A stretch of 64,000 nt of DNA from Flavobacterium johnsoniae UW101 (GTDB taxonomy: Bacteria > Bacteroidota > Bacteroidia > Flavobacteriales > Flavobacteriaceae): the NCBI RefSeq assembly GCF_000016645.1, contig NC_009441.1, forward strand, positions 4,340,001 through 4,404,000. Direction: 5' to 3'. The notes beneath the pieces were generated by a model. It worked only from the letters and a program-made list of their open reading frames with translations. It was not told the origin of the DNA and searched no databases. Below are positions 24,593 through 33,641 of this stretch, one piece after another. Within the stretch, counting starts at the first letter, position 1; each line of letters opens with the position of its first letter. The translations under genes were made by a program, and so were the position numbers.

Positions 24593-25468
24593 TTAAATAC
24601 TTGGAAAATATCTGTTTATCAGTTCTCTCTGATGTGAGCTGTTGACTTTGATATATTTCTCGGTCGTTCCCGGCCATTTATGCCCTGCCAGTTCCTGAAC
24701 TCTTTCCAATGAAATGTTTTTCTCGTTAAGCCAGTTGCAGATCACGCTCATTCTGATAGTCTGAGGGTTTAGTTTTCTGTCTGGGAATAATCCTCTTAAC
24801 GGCTCAATCATGGCATGAATGCTGTTCACAACAATGGGCTGTCCAAGCTTTGTCAATATGAATTTATCACTGCTCCCGCGCAGTAAGGCAGGACGTGTTT
24901 CATTTATGTAATTATGAAACAGTATCATCTGCTTAGGCACAAGCTCCAGCGTTCTTTTATTGAGATTGGCAGAGCCTTTTATGTAAACTGTGCCGTTATC
25001 CAGATCAATATCTTTTACAGCCAGCCTTGCTATTTCATCACTTGCCAGCCCCTGATAGATCAAAAGTGAAATCAGAACATTGTTTCTCATGTCAAGATGT
25101 TTGTAGCGGTTCTCGCGTTCCATTAAAAGCTGCAGTTCTGTTCTGTTGAACAGATCCTGCACCTGAATGGTCTGGTTGCCCTTAATCTTGATATTAAGTT
25201 TTCTGCAGGGATGGTCATTTCTATAGCCGTACATCACCAGATAGTCATAATATTTTTTAATGGCTGAGAGTATTCTGATTCGGTACTGCACGTTTGACTG
25301 TTTCTGGCTGATTTTATCCATGTATTTGACTATATCTTTGTACTGGTATCTTTTAGCCTTTGGATTGGTCTTTAAAAAATGATTGATTGTATAGAGATAG
25401 CTTTGCGCTGTCTTCTCTGCTACAATTCCTCTCAGGTAATTTTCCAGATCGGGTTTCTTGTTTTCCAT
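24593..25468 (-). CDS. Tyrosine recombinase Int2, degenerate active site (element B)
   Basis: 291 aa. N-terminal SAM-like domain (about 8-95) and catalytic-domain fold, but arm I Arg is absent (YQGLASDEIARL where active enzymes have GLRxxE) and the HxxR box reads QTIR; Arg of that box, AGHKWPGTT and Tyr (EKYI) remain. Paralogues at 50931 and 61086 share the same losses, so this is a conserved state and not decay. It is encoded 11 nt after the active Int1 and may act as a structural partner. Confidence 0.85.
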   Translation of the reverse strand: MENKKPDLENYLRGIVAEKTAQSYLYTINHFLKTNPKAKRYQYKDIVKYMDKISQKQSNVQYRIRILSAIKKYYDYLVMYGYRNDHPCRKLNIKIKGNQTIQVQDLFNRTELQLLMERENRYKHLDMRNNVLISLLIYQGLASDEIARLAVKDIDLDNGTVYIKGSANLNKRTLELVPKQMILFHNYINETRPALLRGSSDKFILTKLGQPIVVNSIHAMIEPLRGLFPDRKLNPQTIRMSVICNWLNEKNISLERVQELAGHKWPGTTEKYIKVNSSHQRELINRYFPSI

Positions 25469-25479
25469 TGGTTAGGTTT

Positions 25480-26397
25480 TTAGAAGTTTACAACTGGTTT
25501 TCTTTTCTTGTTCTGGACAGCGTATATGTAGGTGGTATTGATCTGGGTATGCCCCAGAAAAGTGCGTATAAAATCGATTCCCGCGTTATTCTCTGCCAGA
25601 TGATAGGCAATGCTGTGGCGAAGGCAGTGAAGCGTGATTTCTTTCTGGACAAGCTCGAATTTTCCTGTCTGCTCAATCATCTTGTTTAAAATCTCATTGA
25701 GGTTTTCTCCTGTCGATCTTCTGCCTCTGCTGTTGATGAAAAAGGCTTCCTCATTCTGGTTTCTCCCTGTCAGCCTTTCAGGCCTTTCATCCCTGACATA
25801 TTTTGTAAGATAGTCCAGAACCGTATCGCTCATTGGAACTTCACGTCTTTTGTTTCCTTTTCCCTGCCTTACAACCAGCATTCCTTTAATGAGATTGACA
25901 TCTTTTAGATCAAGGCTGGCAATTTCAGATCGTCTGAGTCCGCATCCGTAGGCAATGGAAAGCAGGGCCTTTTCCATTTCATTCTCGGCATGCTCATAGA
26001 CCAGCCTGATTTCTTCAATCGTTAGAATGTTTCTAGGCTTCTGAGTTCCGCCTGTTATGGATGGGATATAATAGGTATTCTGGATTTCTTTGTTTTCCAG
26101 CAGATAAACCTGAAACAGCCCGTGCACAAAAAGATGCAGCTTGATTGTTTTTTCAGCCAGAATGCCGTTTCCCCTTTTCTTTGGTCTTGAAGAAAGATAT
26201 TCCAGATACTTCACGGATTCTTTAGAAGTTACATTCTGAATTCTGCTGATTCCTGCCTGTTCCAGCCAGATCAGAAATTCCGTTATGATGTTTTTATAAA
26301 GGTTTGATCTTCCCTGCTTGTAGTTCCTGACTTTTACAAATTCTCCGAAGGCCACTGTGAGCCTTAGAAATTCCCTGCTCTGTATCGTTTTTTTCAT
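25480..26397 (-). CDS. Tyrosine recombinase Int1, active (element B)
   Basis: 305 aa. Full XerC/D-type catalytic set: Arg in GCGLRRSEIASL, Lys in GKGNKRREVP, HCLRHS, GHTQINTT and Tyr in YIYA. The N-terminal core-binding domain is at about 15-110. Likely does strand exchange for integration and excision of element B with Int2. Upstream lies the GGAAC-rich spacer (26459-26540). Confidence 0.92.
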   Translation of the reverse strand: MKKTIQSREFLRLTVAFGEFVKVRNYKQGRSNLYKNIITEFLIWLEQAGISRIQNVTSKESVKYLEYLSSRPKKRGNGILAEKTIKLHLFVHGLFQVYLLENKEIQNTYYIPSITGGTQKPRNILTIEEIRLVYEHAENEMEKALLSIAYGCGLRRSEIASLDLKDVNLIKGMLVVRQGKGNKRREVPMSDTVLDYLTKYVRDERPERLTGRNQNEEAFFINSRGRRSTGENLNEILNKMIEQTGKFELVQKEITLHCLRHSIAYHLAENNAGIDFIRTFLGHTQINTTYIYAVQNKKRKPVVNF

Positions 26398-26458
26398 TGC
26401 CTTTTTCCTTTAATTAAATACTGTTTTTTTTGGATTTTGAAAACACCCTCGTGCACAC

Positions 26459-26540
26459 TCCGCGGAACGCGGAACACCAGTATCGTATTGCCAGTGTTTT
26501 CAAGGCTTCCAGTGTTCCGCTGGCGTTCCGTGGTGTTCCA
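26459..26540. repeat. GGAAC inverted-repeat cluster (copy 1)
   Basis: Two GGAAC motifs (26464-26468, 26471-26475) facing three GTTCC motifs (26514-26518, 26525-26529, 26535-26539), with ACACCAGTATCGTATTGCCAG between. Same design at 62935-63014 and a reduced form at 52785-52838, always between int1 and the helicase-like gene. Could be an att/recombinase-binding locus, replication iterons or a structured RNA. Confidence 0.65.
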
Positions 26541-26574
26541 CTTTTCTAGTTTTCTTCTGATTTTTTGTTTTTTT

Positions 26575-28245
26575 TTAGAACTCTTCAAGCTGTCTGTGCA
26601 GTTCTTTTCGGATTCTGGTTTTGAGTTTTTCCATATCATCCCAGTAGGAGATCATAAATTTAAATCCCCTGTTGAATGACCCCTCGACAGGCTGGATGTA
26701 TTCCAATTCCTGAAGTAACTGCATGTATCTGAAAGCAGATGTCTTGCTGATATTCAGCCCCTGTCTGATCTCTCTTGCCGTGAACTTTTTTGATGTTCCT
26801 TCCTTCTGCTTTTTTATAAAGTCCTTCAGCTTCTCAAAAAACTGTCTCGTGCTTTTATCAAGCTCATCCACTTTGATGATAATTGAACTGAAGAAAAGAT
26901 CGACGGCTGATTTTATATCAGCTTTGTCAGTGATTAATCTGCCTTTAGTGTCGGTTTTTCTCTGGTACTGGTGCAGGATTGTAATCTGGCAGACAAAGTT
27001 CTGGAACTGCGAGTTCAGTCTTCTGAGCATTCTGGCTTCCAGCGGAAGGCTGAGCTTATCGGCAAAGGGATTTACAACCTCGTAAGATTTAAGCACGCGC
27101 ATCACATTTCTTAAAAGCTGTTTTGCCTGCTCTTCCTTTTCGCCGTTTGAATGTCCTGCTGTTTTAAGGTTCTGCTTTTTAATGATCCTCAGTGTCTGCT
27201 GTTGGCTTTCATCCACGCCCAAGATCACCGAACGGCTCATGTTGTCGTAATACACCTCAGCTCTTGTGGTTGTGGTCAGGCTGGCAAAGTGCGCCTGCAC
27301 CTGTTTGATCCTTCCCCTGTTGTTTCCGAATATGTCTTTTACCACAGTGGAACTGGTCAGGAACTTGGCCGACTGCATTTCCCTGAAGGCATACTGCGCC
27401 TCTTCATCAAGCCCGTCAAAATCCTGAATGACAATCAGCTTATTAATCAGTTCCTTATCCCTGTAATGGTAAAGCGATTTGCTTGTAATGCGTGTCATGT
27501 TCATCACATCCTCCTGAGGCATGCATCCTGCAATGCCGTTTATCAGGTGGCTTTTTCCCTCACCGCTTGATCCCTGAACAAGTCCGTGCATCAGGTACGG
27601 CATCTTATAGCTCGATGCCAGAATGAAAAGCACGATCCTGTTTTCTTCTTCCCCAACGATGCCGTTCTGTTCCAAAAGGCTGTCTATATTTTCCAGAAGT
27701 TTTGGTTTTGTGAGAAATGCGACTGCATTTTCCTGCGCCTGAGGCGTAAGCTCTTTTTCGGCAAAACGTTCCGCAATCGGGTTTATTTCAGCCTCAAAAA
27801 GCGATTCCCTGTGCTGTTCCAGAAGATCGGTAAGCGTTACCAGATCTTTTTCAAGGCTGTCATAATCAAAACCCTGCTTTTCGGATAAGTCCGTGCACTG
27901 GCTCTGAACTCCTGCAAAATCGAACAGGTCGATTTTAAGCCTGTGCTTTCTGTTGGTATTGTATTCCACAATCTGAAGCGAAATCCTGAGATTTCCCAAA
28001 TCCATCGGCAGGTTTCCCAGAACAAAGAAAGTCCCCGAGAGGCCTTTGTAGCTGATTTTGTAGCCGTTTACAATCTGCAGTCCTTCGCCTGCTTTTTCCG
28101 TTTTTGCGCTTTTTAAAAGATTCGATATCCCTTCCGCTCCATAATTGACCCACATGTCATTCAGACTGTGCCCCTCGGGAAGTTCCGCTATTGAAAGCGG
28201 AACATCTGGTCTTGCCTCCTGCATTTGTAATCTGATCTTCTCCAT
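26575..28245 (-). CDS. AAA+ helicase-like protein with Toprim C-part and wHTH (element B)
   Basis: 556 aa. N-terminal 40 residues (PLSIAELPEGHSLNDMWVNY) look like the end of a Toprim domain continued from the preceding gene. P-loop GSSGEGKS (225-232), Walker B VIQDFDGLDE (about 272-281), a later SRSVILGVDES motif, and a C-terminal winged helix (REIRQGLNISKTSAFRYMQL). Likely replicative helicase/initiator for the excised element. Four-nt gap to the upstream primase-like gene. Paralogues at 52839 and 63046. Confidence 0.8.
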   Translation of the reverse strand: MEKIRLQMQEARPDVPLSIAELPEGHSLNDMWVNYGAEGISNLLKSAKTEKAGEGLQIVNGYKISYKGLSGTFFVLGNLPMDLGNLRISLQIVEYNTNRKHRLKIDLFDFAGVQSQCTDLSEKQGFDYDSLEKDLVTLTDLLEQHRESLFEAEINPIAERFAEKELTPQAQENAVAFLTKPKLLENIDSLLEQNGIVGEEENRIVLFILASSYKMPYLMHGLVQGSSGEGKSHLINGIAGCMPQEDVMNMTRITSKSLYHYRDKELINKLIVIQDFDGLDEEAQYAFREMQSAKFLTSSTVVKDIFGNNRGRIKQVQAHFASLTTTTRAEVYYDNMSRSVILGVDESQQQTLRIIKKQNLKTAGHSNGEKEEQAKQLLRNVMRVLKSYEVVNPFADKLSLPLEARMLRRLNSQFQNFVCQITILHQYQRKTDTKGRLITDKADIKSAVDLFFSSIIIKVDELDKSTRQFFEKLKDFIKKQKEGTSKKFTAREIRQGLNISKTSAFRYMQLLQELEYIQPVEGSFNRGFKFMISYWDDMEKLKTRIRKELHRQLEEF

Positions 28246-28249
28246 TTTC

Positions 28250-28813
28250 TCACCGCTTAAAGATTACTATTGATTCCAGTCCATTTAATGATTTAATAAT
28301 TTCAATATGCTCATCGAGCAGTTCACCGTCATGAAGTGCAATAACCGCTTCCCTCTGATCCAGTATTCTGCTCTGCATCAGGCTGGCGCAGTCAATGACA
28401 GTCGGAGCCAGATAGAGCTTTCTGGTAAGCGGATGGGGATATGCAGGATAGATTCCTTTCCGGTTTAGATATTCCTCCCGAGGGCTGTCCAGATCAAAAC
28501 GAAGCGCAAAATAGTTTACAATCGCACTGTCTCTGTCCAGCAGGGGGAATATAAGCCCGTAGCGTCCGAAGACGGTATAGGCAGTCAGAGAATTATCCCG
28601 CACTCCTGCATCACTCTTGGTTATTACTCCAAGCTCCTCAAACCTTTCTTTGGATTTAAGGGTCTTGCGGTGGTGGAACTGTCCCGAATTAAAGCCTATT
28701 CTCAGGTCTGAATATTCCAGTCCGATGCTTTTCAGGTACGCTTTGGGCTTTACAGCCTTTGCGCTTCTGATGCCAGTTTCAAATGAACGGAACAGCGATT
28801 CTAAACTTTCCAT
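28250..28813 (-). CDS. Toprim/primase-like N-terminal protein (element B)
   Basis: 187 aa. Region 20-130 resembles the N-terminal and substrate part of DnaG/Toprim primases (GRYGLIFPLLDRD, YFALRFD, GIYPAYP), and the C-terminal part (AVIALHDGELLDEHIEIIKS) the first Toprim strand-helix unit, ending IVIFKR where a DxD would be expected. The Toprim fold seems split between this gene and the next. No CHC2 zinc finger. Identical split at 54523-55089. Confidence 0.65.
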   Translation of the reverse strand: MESLESLFRSFETGIRSAKAVKPKAYLKSIGLEYSDLRIGFNSGQFHHRKTLKSKERFEELGVITKSDAGVRDNSLTAYTVFGRYGLIFPLLDRDSAIVNYFALRFDLDSPREEYLNRKGIYPAYPHPLTRKLYLAPTVIDCASLMQSRILDQREAVIALHDGELLDEHIEIIKSLNGLESIVIFKR

Positions 28814-28868
28814 ATGCTTTAATTTTTTTAATTGGTTTCTGCGCTGATATAAACACAGCGATGCCCTG

Positions 28869-28889
28869 CCTGAAATAATCTTTCAGGCG
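28869..28889. other. Intergenic hairpin
   Basis: GCCTGAAA/TTTCAGGC with a 5-nt loop, upstream of the primase-like gene. No T-run follows on either strand, so a terminator is unlikely; a leader-RNA structure or protein site is possible. Confidence 0.4.
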
Positions 28890-28950
28890 GAAGTGCGGTA
28901 TGGGCGTTAATTAAAGGCCGTCTGTGACAGGGAACGGCAGTTTATGAGAA

Positions 28951-28985
28951 TAGAAATCTATTAGTAGATTTCTACTGCAAAGATA
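28951..28985 (-). promoter_or_regulatory. Promoter and operator palindrome of the primase-helicase-int operon
   Basis: Minus-strand TATCTTTG (28985-28978) is a TAnnTTTG -7 box. It is followed by a perfect 10-bp inverted repeat, TAGAAATCTA/TAGATTTCTA (28951-28960, 28965-28974), covering the expected start site. A repressor here would control replication and integration genes together. Confidence 0.5.
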
Positions 28986-29175
28986 AACCAGATTTCAATG
29001 CGCATCCTGCTCAAAATTTGGTGGGGATAATTTCAAAGATAATTGGTATTGCTTTCACTTTCAATGGTAAAATATACTTGTGAAAGCCGTAGAACGTAAT
29101 TTTAATTCAGACAAAGATAAAGCTCTTTTGTCTGAGCGTCATGGAGATAATATGTACATGAACGCGGTTTTGGCG

Positions 29176-29505
29176 TCATTGGGTAGACTCCTCAGTTTCC
29201 CGCTTCTCATTCACCATTTTATATATTTCATCCAGAACTTCTATTTCAGCCCTTGGAATCAGCTGAAGGGCAAGCTCCAGAACAGAGCCTATGTATATTT
29301 CCCTGTTATCAAGCTCGTCCGAATAAATTATATTCAGGCACATTCTAATGAGATTCACTCCCAGACATGTCATATCCGAGTAGCCGTAAAATTTTATCTC
29401 GCGTATTGACTCCCCCTCTTTGTCCTGAATGGGTTTCAGAAGCTTAAAATGATAAGATGCAAAATCTTTAAATTCATCCAGTGTTTTTATTTTGTCCGTT
29501 TCCAT
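29176..29505 (-). CDS. Hypothetical 109-aa protein, tandem paralogue 1
   Basis: 109 aa, acidic, helical. Shares METDKIK start, LKP and the ALQL(I/F)P motif with the next gene upstream (29535-29864), so the two arose by tandem duplication. Function unknown; co-transcribed with the HEPN gene in the element core. Confidence 0.7.
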   Translation of the reverse strand: METDKIKTLDEFKDFASYHFKLLKPIQDKEGESIREIKFYGYSDMTCLGVNLIRMCLNIIYSDELDNREIYIGSVLELALQLIPRAEIEVLDEIYKMVNEKRETEESTQ

Positions 29506-29534
29506 AATTTTAAAATATTAAATTTTAATCTGCG

Positions 29535-29864
29535 CTATTCTGTTTCTTCTGAAAACAGATCCGTAATCTCATTTAAAAATTCAAACTCGTCAACTGGAAA
29601 CAGCTGAAGAGCAATTCCCAGTATAAGCCCCACATCAATATATTGGTTTTCAATCGTGGGGGGAACTTCTGCGCTGTCCTGATCTAAAGCGATAATGCAC
29701 AGCTTCATCAGATTCCTTACAACAGAACCGAGTTCGCAATAGTCATAAACCCTTATCTCTGCATTATACATGCCCCTTTTGTCGTCAGCTGGTTTCAGGG
29801 CATTAAGCAGTTTTCCGCTTAACACCCTGATGTCTTCCAGTTTTTTTATTTTATCGGTTTCCAT
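29535..29864 (-). CDS. Hypothetical 109-aa protein, tandem paralogue 2
   Basis: 109 aa; METDKIKKLEDIR start and IALQLFPVDEFEFL near the end match the downstream paralogue. No known motif. Twelve nt downstream of the HEPN gene. Possible antitoxin-like or regulatory partners of that protein, by position only. Confidence 0.7.
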   Translation of the reverse strand: METDKIKKLEDIRVLSGKLLNALKPADDKRGMYNAEIRVYDYCELGSVVRNLMKLCIIALDQDSAEVPPTIENQYIDVGLILGIALQLFPVDEFEFLNEITDLFSEETE

Positions 29865-29876
29865 AACTTCATTTTT

Positions 29877-30746
29877 TTATGCTGATAAAACTTCCTGCTG
29901 ATGAATTCCCTCAAGCCTCTCCAATTCCTTCTGGATCATGGCTTCCGCTTCTTTCATAAAATCACGGCATCTGCCTTCCATCATTCCATAATAATCGTAA
30001 CCAAAACTGTTTGTTCTGCTGAATCGAAGCGTATTTGGGTTCTTTTTCAAAATCTTGAACATGTTTTTTTCATCACTGCTGTTTCGGGGAAAATATTCAG
30101 AAGTCATGCTTGTGAAGTATTCGCACAGCTCAAATAAGTAGCCCAGAGAAAAATGATTAGGGGTATATCCAAGAAATACCCTTATAAGGGAAAGACAGGT
30201 CTGTTCCACTATCTGATGAAGGGAACACATTCTGACTTCATAGGAAAAATACTGGTCGTTATTATAGATAAGATCCCAGATCGATTCACTAACATTTCTT
30301 CTGTCTCCTGCGTATGCTGAAGTGCTTTTCACATATCTCTTTTCTGGATTTTTCGCCCAGATTATTGGTGATCTGTATGCATCTATATGGATCCTCTGCG
30401 CATTCTTAAAAATATTCCAGAAGAAATACTGCTGGTCTCCATATAATTTGACGATGTTTCTCAGGCTGTGCATGAGAATCGTTACCGTTATCTGGCCTCT
30501 TGATCTGCTCTTTATCTTGTCGGTCAGGTCATTGCCGATATTATCCTCGAACTCTTCGGTTATAACCAGCAGATAAAGATGGACATGCTTTTCTTTCTGA
30601 GCGGGTTTCTGGAAAGGCTCATTAAAAGTATAACTGCTTTTCTTCTCTGCAAAACAGTAAATGCCAATTGGATCGATGTTCTGTGAAATAACTCGATAAA
30701 TTAAATCGGATGCGGTGTTTTGAATTGCTTTCATAATTTTACTCAT
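29877..30746 (-). CDS. NTase/HEPN-like two-domain protein
   Basis: 289 aa. N-terminal about 115 residues (HVHLYLLVITEEF) resemble a divergent nucleotidyltransferase half; residues about 170-215 (LHQIVEQTCLSLIRVFLGY, then TPNHFSLGYLFELCEYF) resemble HEPN domains of the MNT/HEPN class. First gene of the core operon and divergent from the XRE gene at 30908. Could be an element-stability or defence RNase; no biochemical motif is decisive. The window start holds its partial twin. Confidence 0.65.
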   Translation of the reverse strand: MSKIMKAIQNTASDLIYRVISQNIDPIGIYCFAEKKSSYTFNEPFQKPAQKEKHVHLYLLVITEEFEDNIGNDLTDKIKSRSRGQITVTILMHSLRNIVKLYGDQQYFFWNIFKNAQRIHIDAYRSPIIWAKNPEKRYVKSTSAYAGDRRNVSESIWDLIYNNDQYFSYEVRMCSLHQIVEQTCLSLIRVFLGYTPNHFSLGYLFELCEYFTSMTSEYFPRNSSDEKNMFKILKKNPNTLRFSRTNSFGYDYYGMMEGRCRDFMKEAEAMIQKELERLEGIHQQEVLSA

Positions 30747-30794
30747 TTTAGTTAATACTTGTCTGAAAAATTGTATTTTTGTTTAACACACAGG

Positions 30795-30845
30795 CAAGTA
30801 AGCAATTACTTGTACCGTACGGCATCAAATTTTACCGTACCGTAC
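30795..30845. promoter_or_regulatory. Operator-like region, element B copy
   Basis: Same inverted repeat (30795-30801 and 30806-30812) and three TACCGTAC copies (30813, 30833, 30838) as at 487-537, unchanged. Conservation across two elements supports regulatory function. Confidence 0.5.
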
Positions 30846-30907
30846 ATGAGATTTTTTGTATCATACATGAATTCCTCTTTTTTATTCTTAATTATTATCT
30901 TTGAGCT

Positions 30908-31324
30908 ATGAGTACATTAACAAAACCAAACCACATGGGGCGCAAGATCAGCCGTATCCGTGAACTGAAAGACATGAAACAGGAAGCACTCGCACAGGCT
31001 ATGGGAACAAACCAGCAGACTGTTTCGATATTAGAAAATAGTGAAGAAATAGATGATGAAAAATTGAAAGAAGTGGCAAAAGCTTTAGGAGTAAGCGTGG
31101 AAGCAATTAAAAATTTTTCTGATGAAGGAGTGATTAATTATTTCAACACTTTTAGTGACAATAGTATTAATCAAGGACCAATAGGTAACCAAAATATTTG
31201 TCATTTTAATCCTCTTGACAAACTAGTTGAAGTTTACGAAGAAAATAAAAAACTTTACGAAAGATTATTGAAATCCGAACAGGATAAGATTGAGTATCTG
31301 GAAAAATTGCTAAAAGCTAAATAA
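30908..31324 (+). CDS. XRE-family HTH regulator (element B)
   Basis: 138 aa, one residue different from the element A regulator (600-1016), so the two may cross-regulate both elements. HTH at about 10-70 and a helical tail. The ATG lies 4 nt after a TATCTTTG -7 box as in the first copy; ATG 30935 is the alternative start. Confidence 0.85.
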   Translation: MSTLTKPNHMGRKISRIRELKDMKQEALAQAMGTNQQTVSILENSEEIDDEKLKEVAKALGVSVEAIKNFSDEGVINYFNTFSDNSINQGPIGNQNICHFNPLDKLVEVYEENKKLYERLLKSEQDKIEYLEKLLKAK

Positions 31325-31354
31325 GCTTTTATAAAAGATATATTAATTCGCACA

Positions 31355-31378
31355 AAAAGAGACTTTAGAGTCTCTTTT
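31355..31378. terminator. Bidirectional terminator (element B)
   Basis: Same 10-bp stem as at 1047-1070, between convergent regulator and immunity-like genes. A 16-bp deletion relative to copy 1 lies just beyond it. Confidence 0.85.
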
Positions 31379-31398
31379 TTGTTTTATATTCCGTCGCA

Positions 31399-32058
31399 TT
31401 ATTTAATTCTTTCTGCGGTAAATTCTTCTGCGATTATATATGGCTGTCTAAGATTAAAATCATTAGGACTAACATCTTCATTGCCAAAAATGAGAATTTT
31501 AGCATTTGGTTTATCTGCATATCCCTTTTTTTCACCAACAAGTTCACTTTTTATTTGAAAGCCCATATCATGCTTTTCACAAACTTTCAGTATGGAATTC
31601 CCTAGAGACTTAGGCATCATGATTGTTCTCTTTGCATAATTTTGGTAGAATTCCTCATTATTCCAAAAGTATTCATTGACGGTAATCCAATTTCCAGTTT
31701 CTCTCTCCAGAGCATAACTGACATCTCCAATAAATTCATTGACATTCGATGGCCTGCCCGTGATTTCACATTCAATTTCGTTTTCATGAAAGATTAACAA
31801 TAGAGGATGATGCTGCAAAATTTTCATTTTAACGTAGGGCAAAGTTAAGCTCCAAAAAAAACCGTCAAATTTTTCAGTATTTCTACATGATAATTTCCAT
31901 TCTTCATATTCAATAGGTATATCATAACTGTTCTGATTAATCGAGAATATCATTTCTAAATAACTAGTTGAAGTTTCAAATCGATAAGATTCAAGCTTCA
32001 AATCGCAATCATTATAAAACTTTTTATCGTTAGTTTTTTTTAGCAGTTTTTCTATCAT
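31399..32058 (-). CDS. Hypothetical protein, immunity-cluster member (element B)
   Basis: 219 aa, close homologue of 1107-1766 with scattered substitutions. No signal peptide or catalytic motif. Last gene of the minus-strand run from 35312. Same uncertainty as its twin. Confidence 0.7.
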   Translation of the reverse strand: MIEKLLKKTNDKKFYNDCDLKLESYRFETSTSYLEMIFSINQNSYDIPIEYEEWKLSCRNTEKFDGFFWSLTLPYVKMKILQHHPLLLIFHENEIECEITGRPSNVNEFIGDVSYALERETGNWITVNEYFWNNEEFYQNYAKRTIMMPKSLGNSILKVCEKHDMGFQIKSELVGEKKGYADKPNAKILIFGNEDVSPNDFNLRQPYIIAEEFTAERIK

Positions 32059-32087
32059 ATCATGTTTTTAATAATTATCCGTTTTAT

Positions 32088-32399
32088 TTAAGCATCAAAT
32101 TCTGCATAATAAATAATTCTTTCTACCTTTTTCGTATCTGATTTGAATTCTTCAAGTTTTAATAAATCTTCGTAAAAATCTTTTAAAACAAATATTTCTA
32201 AAAAATAGTCAAATCCTGGACATTTTTTTTCAGCCACTTCAATTGATTTCATTTCCATTTCGTCAATTGTCAATTTTAAAACTAAAGCTTCTGAATCTGG
32301 ACGGAATCTTCCATTTACTTTTTTAGCATAAATTGAATACATAGACTCGTCAGTATCTATATAATCCATACATTTTATTATCGCTTGGCTTAATGTCAT
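32088..32399 (-). CDS. Small acidic hypothetical protein (element B)
   Basis: 103 aa, homologue of 1797-2108; 29 nt upstream of the 219-aa protein gene. Substitutions concentrate in the middle (KKVNGRFRPD, TIDEMEM), suggesting separate evolution since duplication. Probable immunity-type protein. Confidence 0.6.
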   Translation of the reverse strand: MTLSQAIIKCMDYIDTDESMYSIYAKKVNGRFRPDSEALVLKLTIDEMEMKSIEVAEKKCPGFDYFLEIFVLKDFYEDLLKLEEFKSDTKKVERIIYYAEFDA

Positions 32400-32448
32400 A
32401 TCTCACATTTTTTTTGTTTATTTTATTTCGATAAATATTGGCTATTTT

Positions 32449-33105
32449 TTAATTAAAGAACCTCCATAATTTAGGATATGTTACTGGTAGATCTTCCTCT
32501 TTCCAATCCACGCCTTTCGTTGGCGGTGCCCCAAAATCATAATCTAAACCTTTTAGATATGCGACATCCCTTGGAAAGGTTGCATCTTCTTCAATTTTAC
32601 CTGTTTTTATTTTATATGCTTTTGTTGAAACGTATAATAGTTCCTCAAAATCGAACTCATCTTCTCTACTAATGCTATCTGACAAAACATCAGGATTTCT
32701 AATGGTTTCCTTATAAATTTCTTCTCCTTTACCAATTAACCAACAGCGAAAATATAAATAACTGTCATCAGAAACATATCCTTCTATAATTTTTTGAGCT
32801 CCCATTATTTTAAAATCATCTGCTTGAATAATTAGCTGTCTAAGAATTATTTCAAATTCAATAATTTGCTCAGGATTGTAGGCAGATAGTTTCTCAACAA
32901 TTGTTTTTTCCTGTTCTAATTTATCATTCTTGGAATTTGCAATTGAATAATCAATTATTTTCCAGAATTCAGTTTCATCCATTTTATTTCCTTTTATAAA
33001 TTCACTAGCTATCTTTTTACTTTTTCCTTCTGATTCATTTTTGTTTTTTAACTGACATGAAATTATCGTCAACATTAAAAATAATATGATTTTAAACTTT
33101 TTCAT
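32449..33105 (-). CDS. DUF4240-like lipoprotein (element B)
   Basis: 218 aa; N-terminal signal with Cys in LTIISC, then ETEFWKIIDYSIANS. Homologue of 2164-2820 but more diverged in the linker after the lipobox, while the FWxxID core is kept. Periplasmic immunity role inferred from context. Confidence 0.65.
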   Translation of the reverse strand: MKKFKIILFLMLTIISCQLKNKNESEGKSKKIASEFIKGNKMDETEFWKIIDYSIANSKNDKLEQEKTIVEKLSAYNPEQIIEFEIILRQLIIQADDFKIMGAQKIIEGYVSDDSYLYFRCWLIGKGEEIYKETIRNPDVLSDSISREDEFDFEELLYVSTKAYKIKTGKIEEDATFPRDVAYLKGLDYDFGAPPTKGVDWKEEDLPVTYPKLWRFFN

Positions 33106-33149
33106 TTTCTACTATTAACTACTGTTTTTTTTTTTAAAACTTCTGTTAT

Positions 33150-33641
33150 TCAGCTACATTTCTCAAAAGCTAATTTCAATGCTTCTCCAATTGATTGAAA
33201 ATCTTCACTATCTTCAATAACGATTTTTTCTTCGTCTAAGAAATGATATCCTTTTCGCTGGCCAGAAGTTCCCCCATTAATTGTCGGGTAGAATGTAATC
33301 TGATTATTTTGGCGGCTAATAGATACATAAACTGAATCTTTCATCTGAGCTTTTATAGATTTTAATCCCGTAATTTTTTTGTACGCTTCATAATTTTCTA
33401 CTCTTTCCTGTTTAGTAAAATTCTTTATTGTTCTAGATAAGTCGAGATGTTTAAGAATTGTTTTACCTATTTCAAAATCTGAAATATTGATTTCTGAGAT
33501 TGTAATTTCTTTCGATCTTGTAGAATATGAGTTGACTATTTTATAATAAGTTTCAAAGAAAATTCTATCAGGATATTTTATTACACTAATACTTTGTATA
33601 ACTGGCTTTTTACTGCCAAAAATAGTTTTAAGAAAATTCAT
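33150..33641 (-). CDS. Hypothetical protein in immunity-gene slot
   Basis: 163 aa, no signal peptide, mixed alpha/beta. YVSISRQNNQITFYPTINGG and the tail YHFLDEEKIVIED recall small immunity proteins of contact-dependent toxins, but no family is certain. Its ATG overlaps the end of the TPR gene by 4 nt. No counterpart in element A, so this slot varies. Confidence 0.55.
   Translation of the reverse strand: MNFLKTIFGSKKPVIQSISVIKYPDRIFFETYYKIVNSYSTRSKEITISEINISDFEIGKTILKHLDLSRTIKNFTKQERVENYEAYKKITGLKSIKAQMKDSVYVSISRQNNQITFYPTINGGTSGQRKGYHFLDEEKIVIEDSEDFQSIGEALKLAFEKCS

Noticed and set aside
24540..24600. att site shared with 61020-61100 beside Int2
   Set aside because: Similarity (TTAAATACTTGGAAAATATC) lies inside the Int2 coding ends; no direct repeat outside the gene was found.
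26394..26639. 81-aa minus frame between int1 and helicase
   Set aside because: It runs through the GGAAC repeat cluster and overlaps the helicase end; composition follows the repeat and not a protein.
27151..27888. Long plus-strand frames opposite the helicase-like gene
   Set aside because: Antisense shadows of a gene with clear Walker motifs; similar shadows are seen opposite the other copies.
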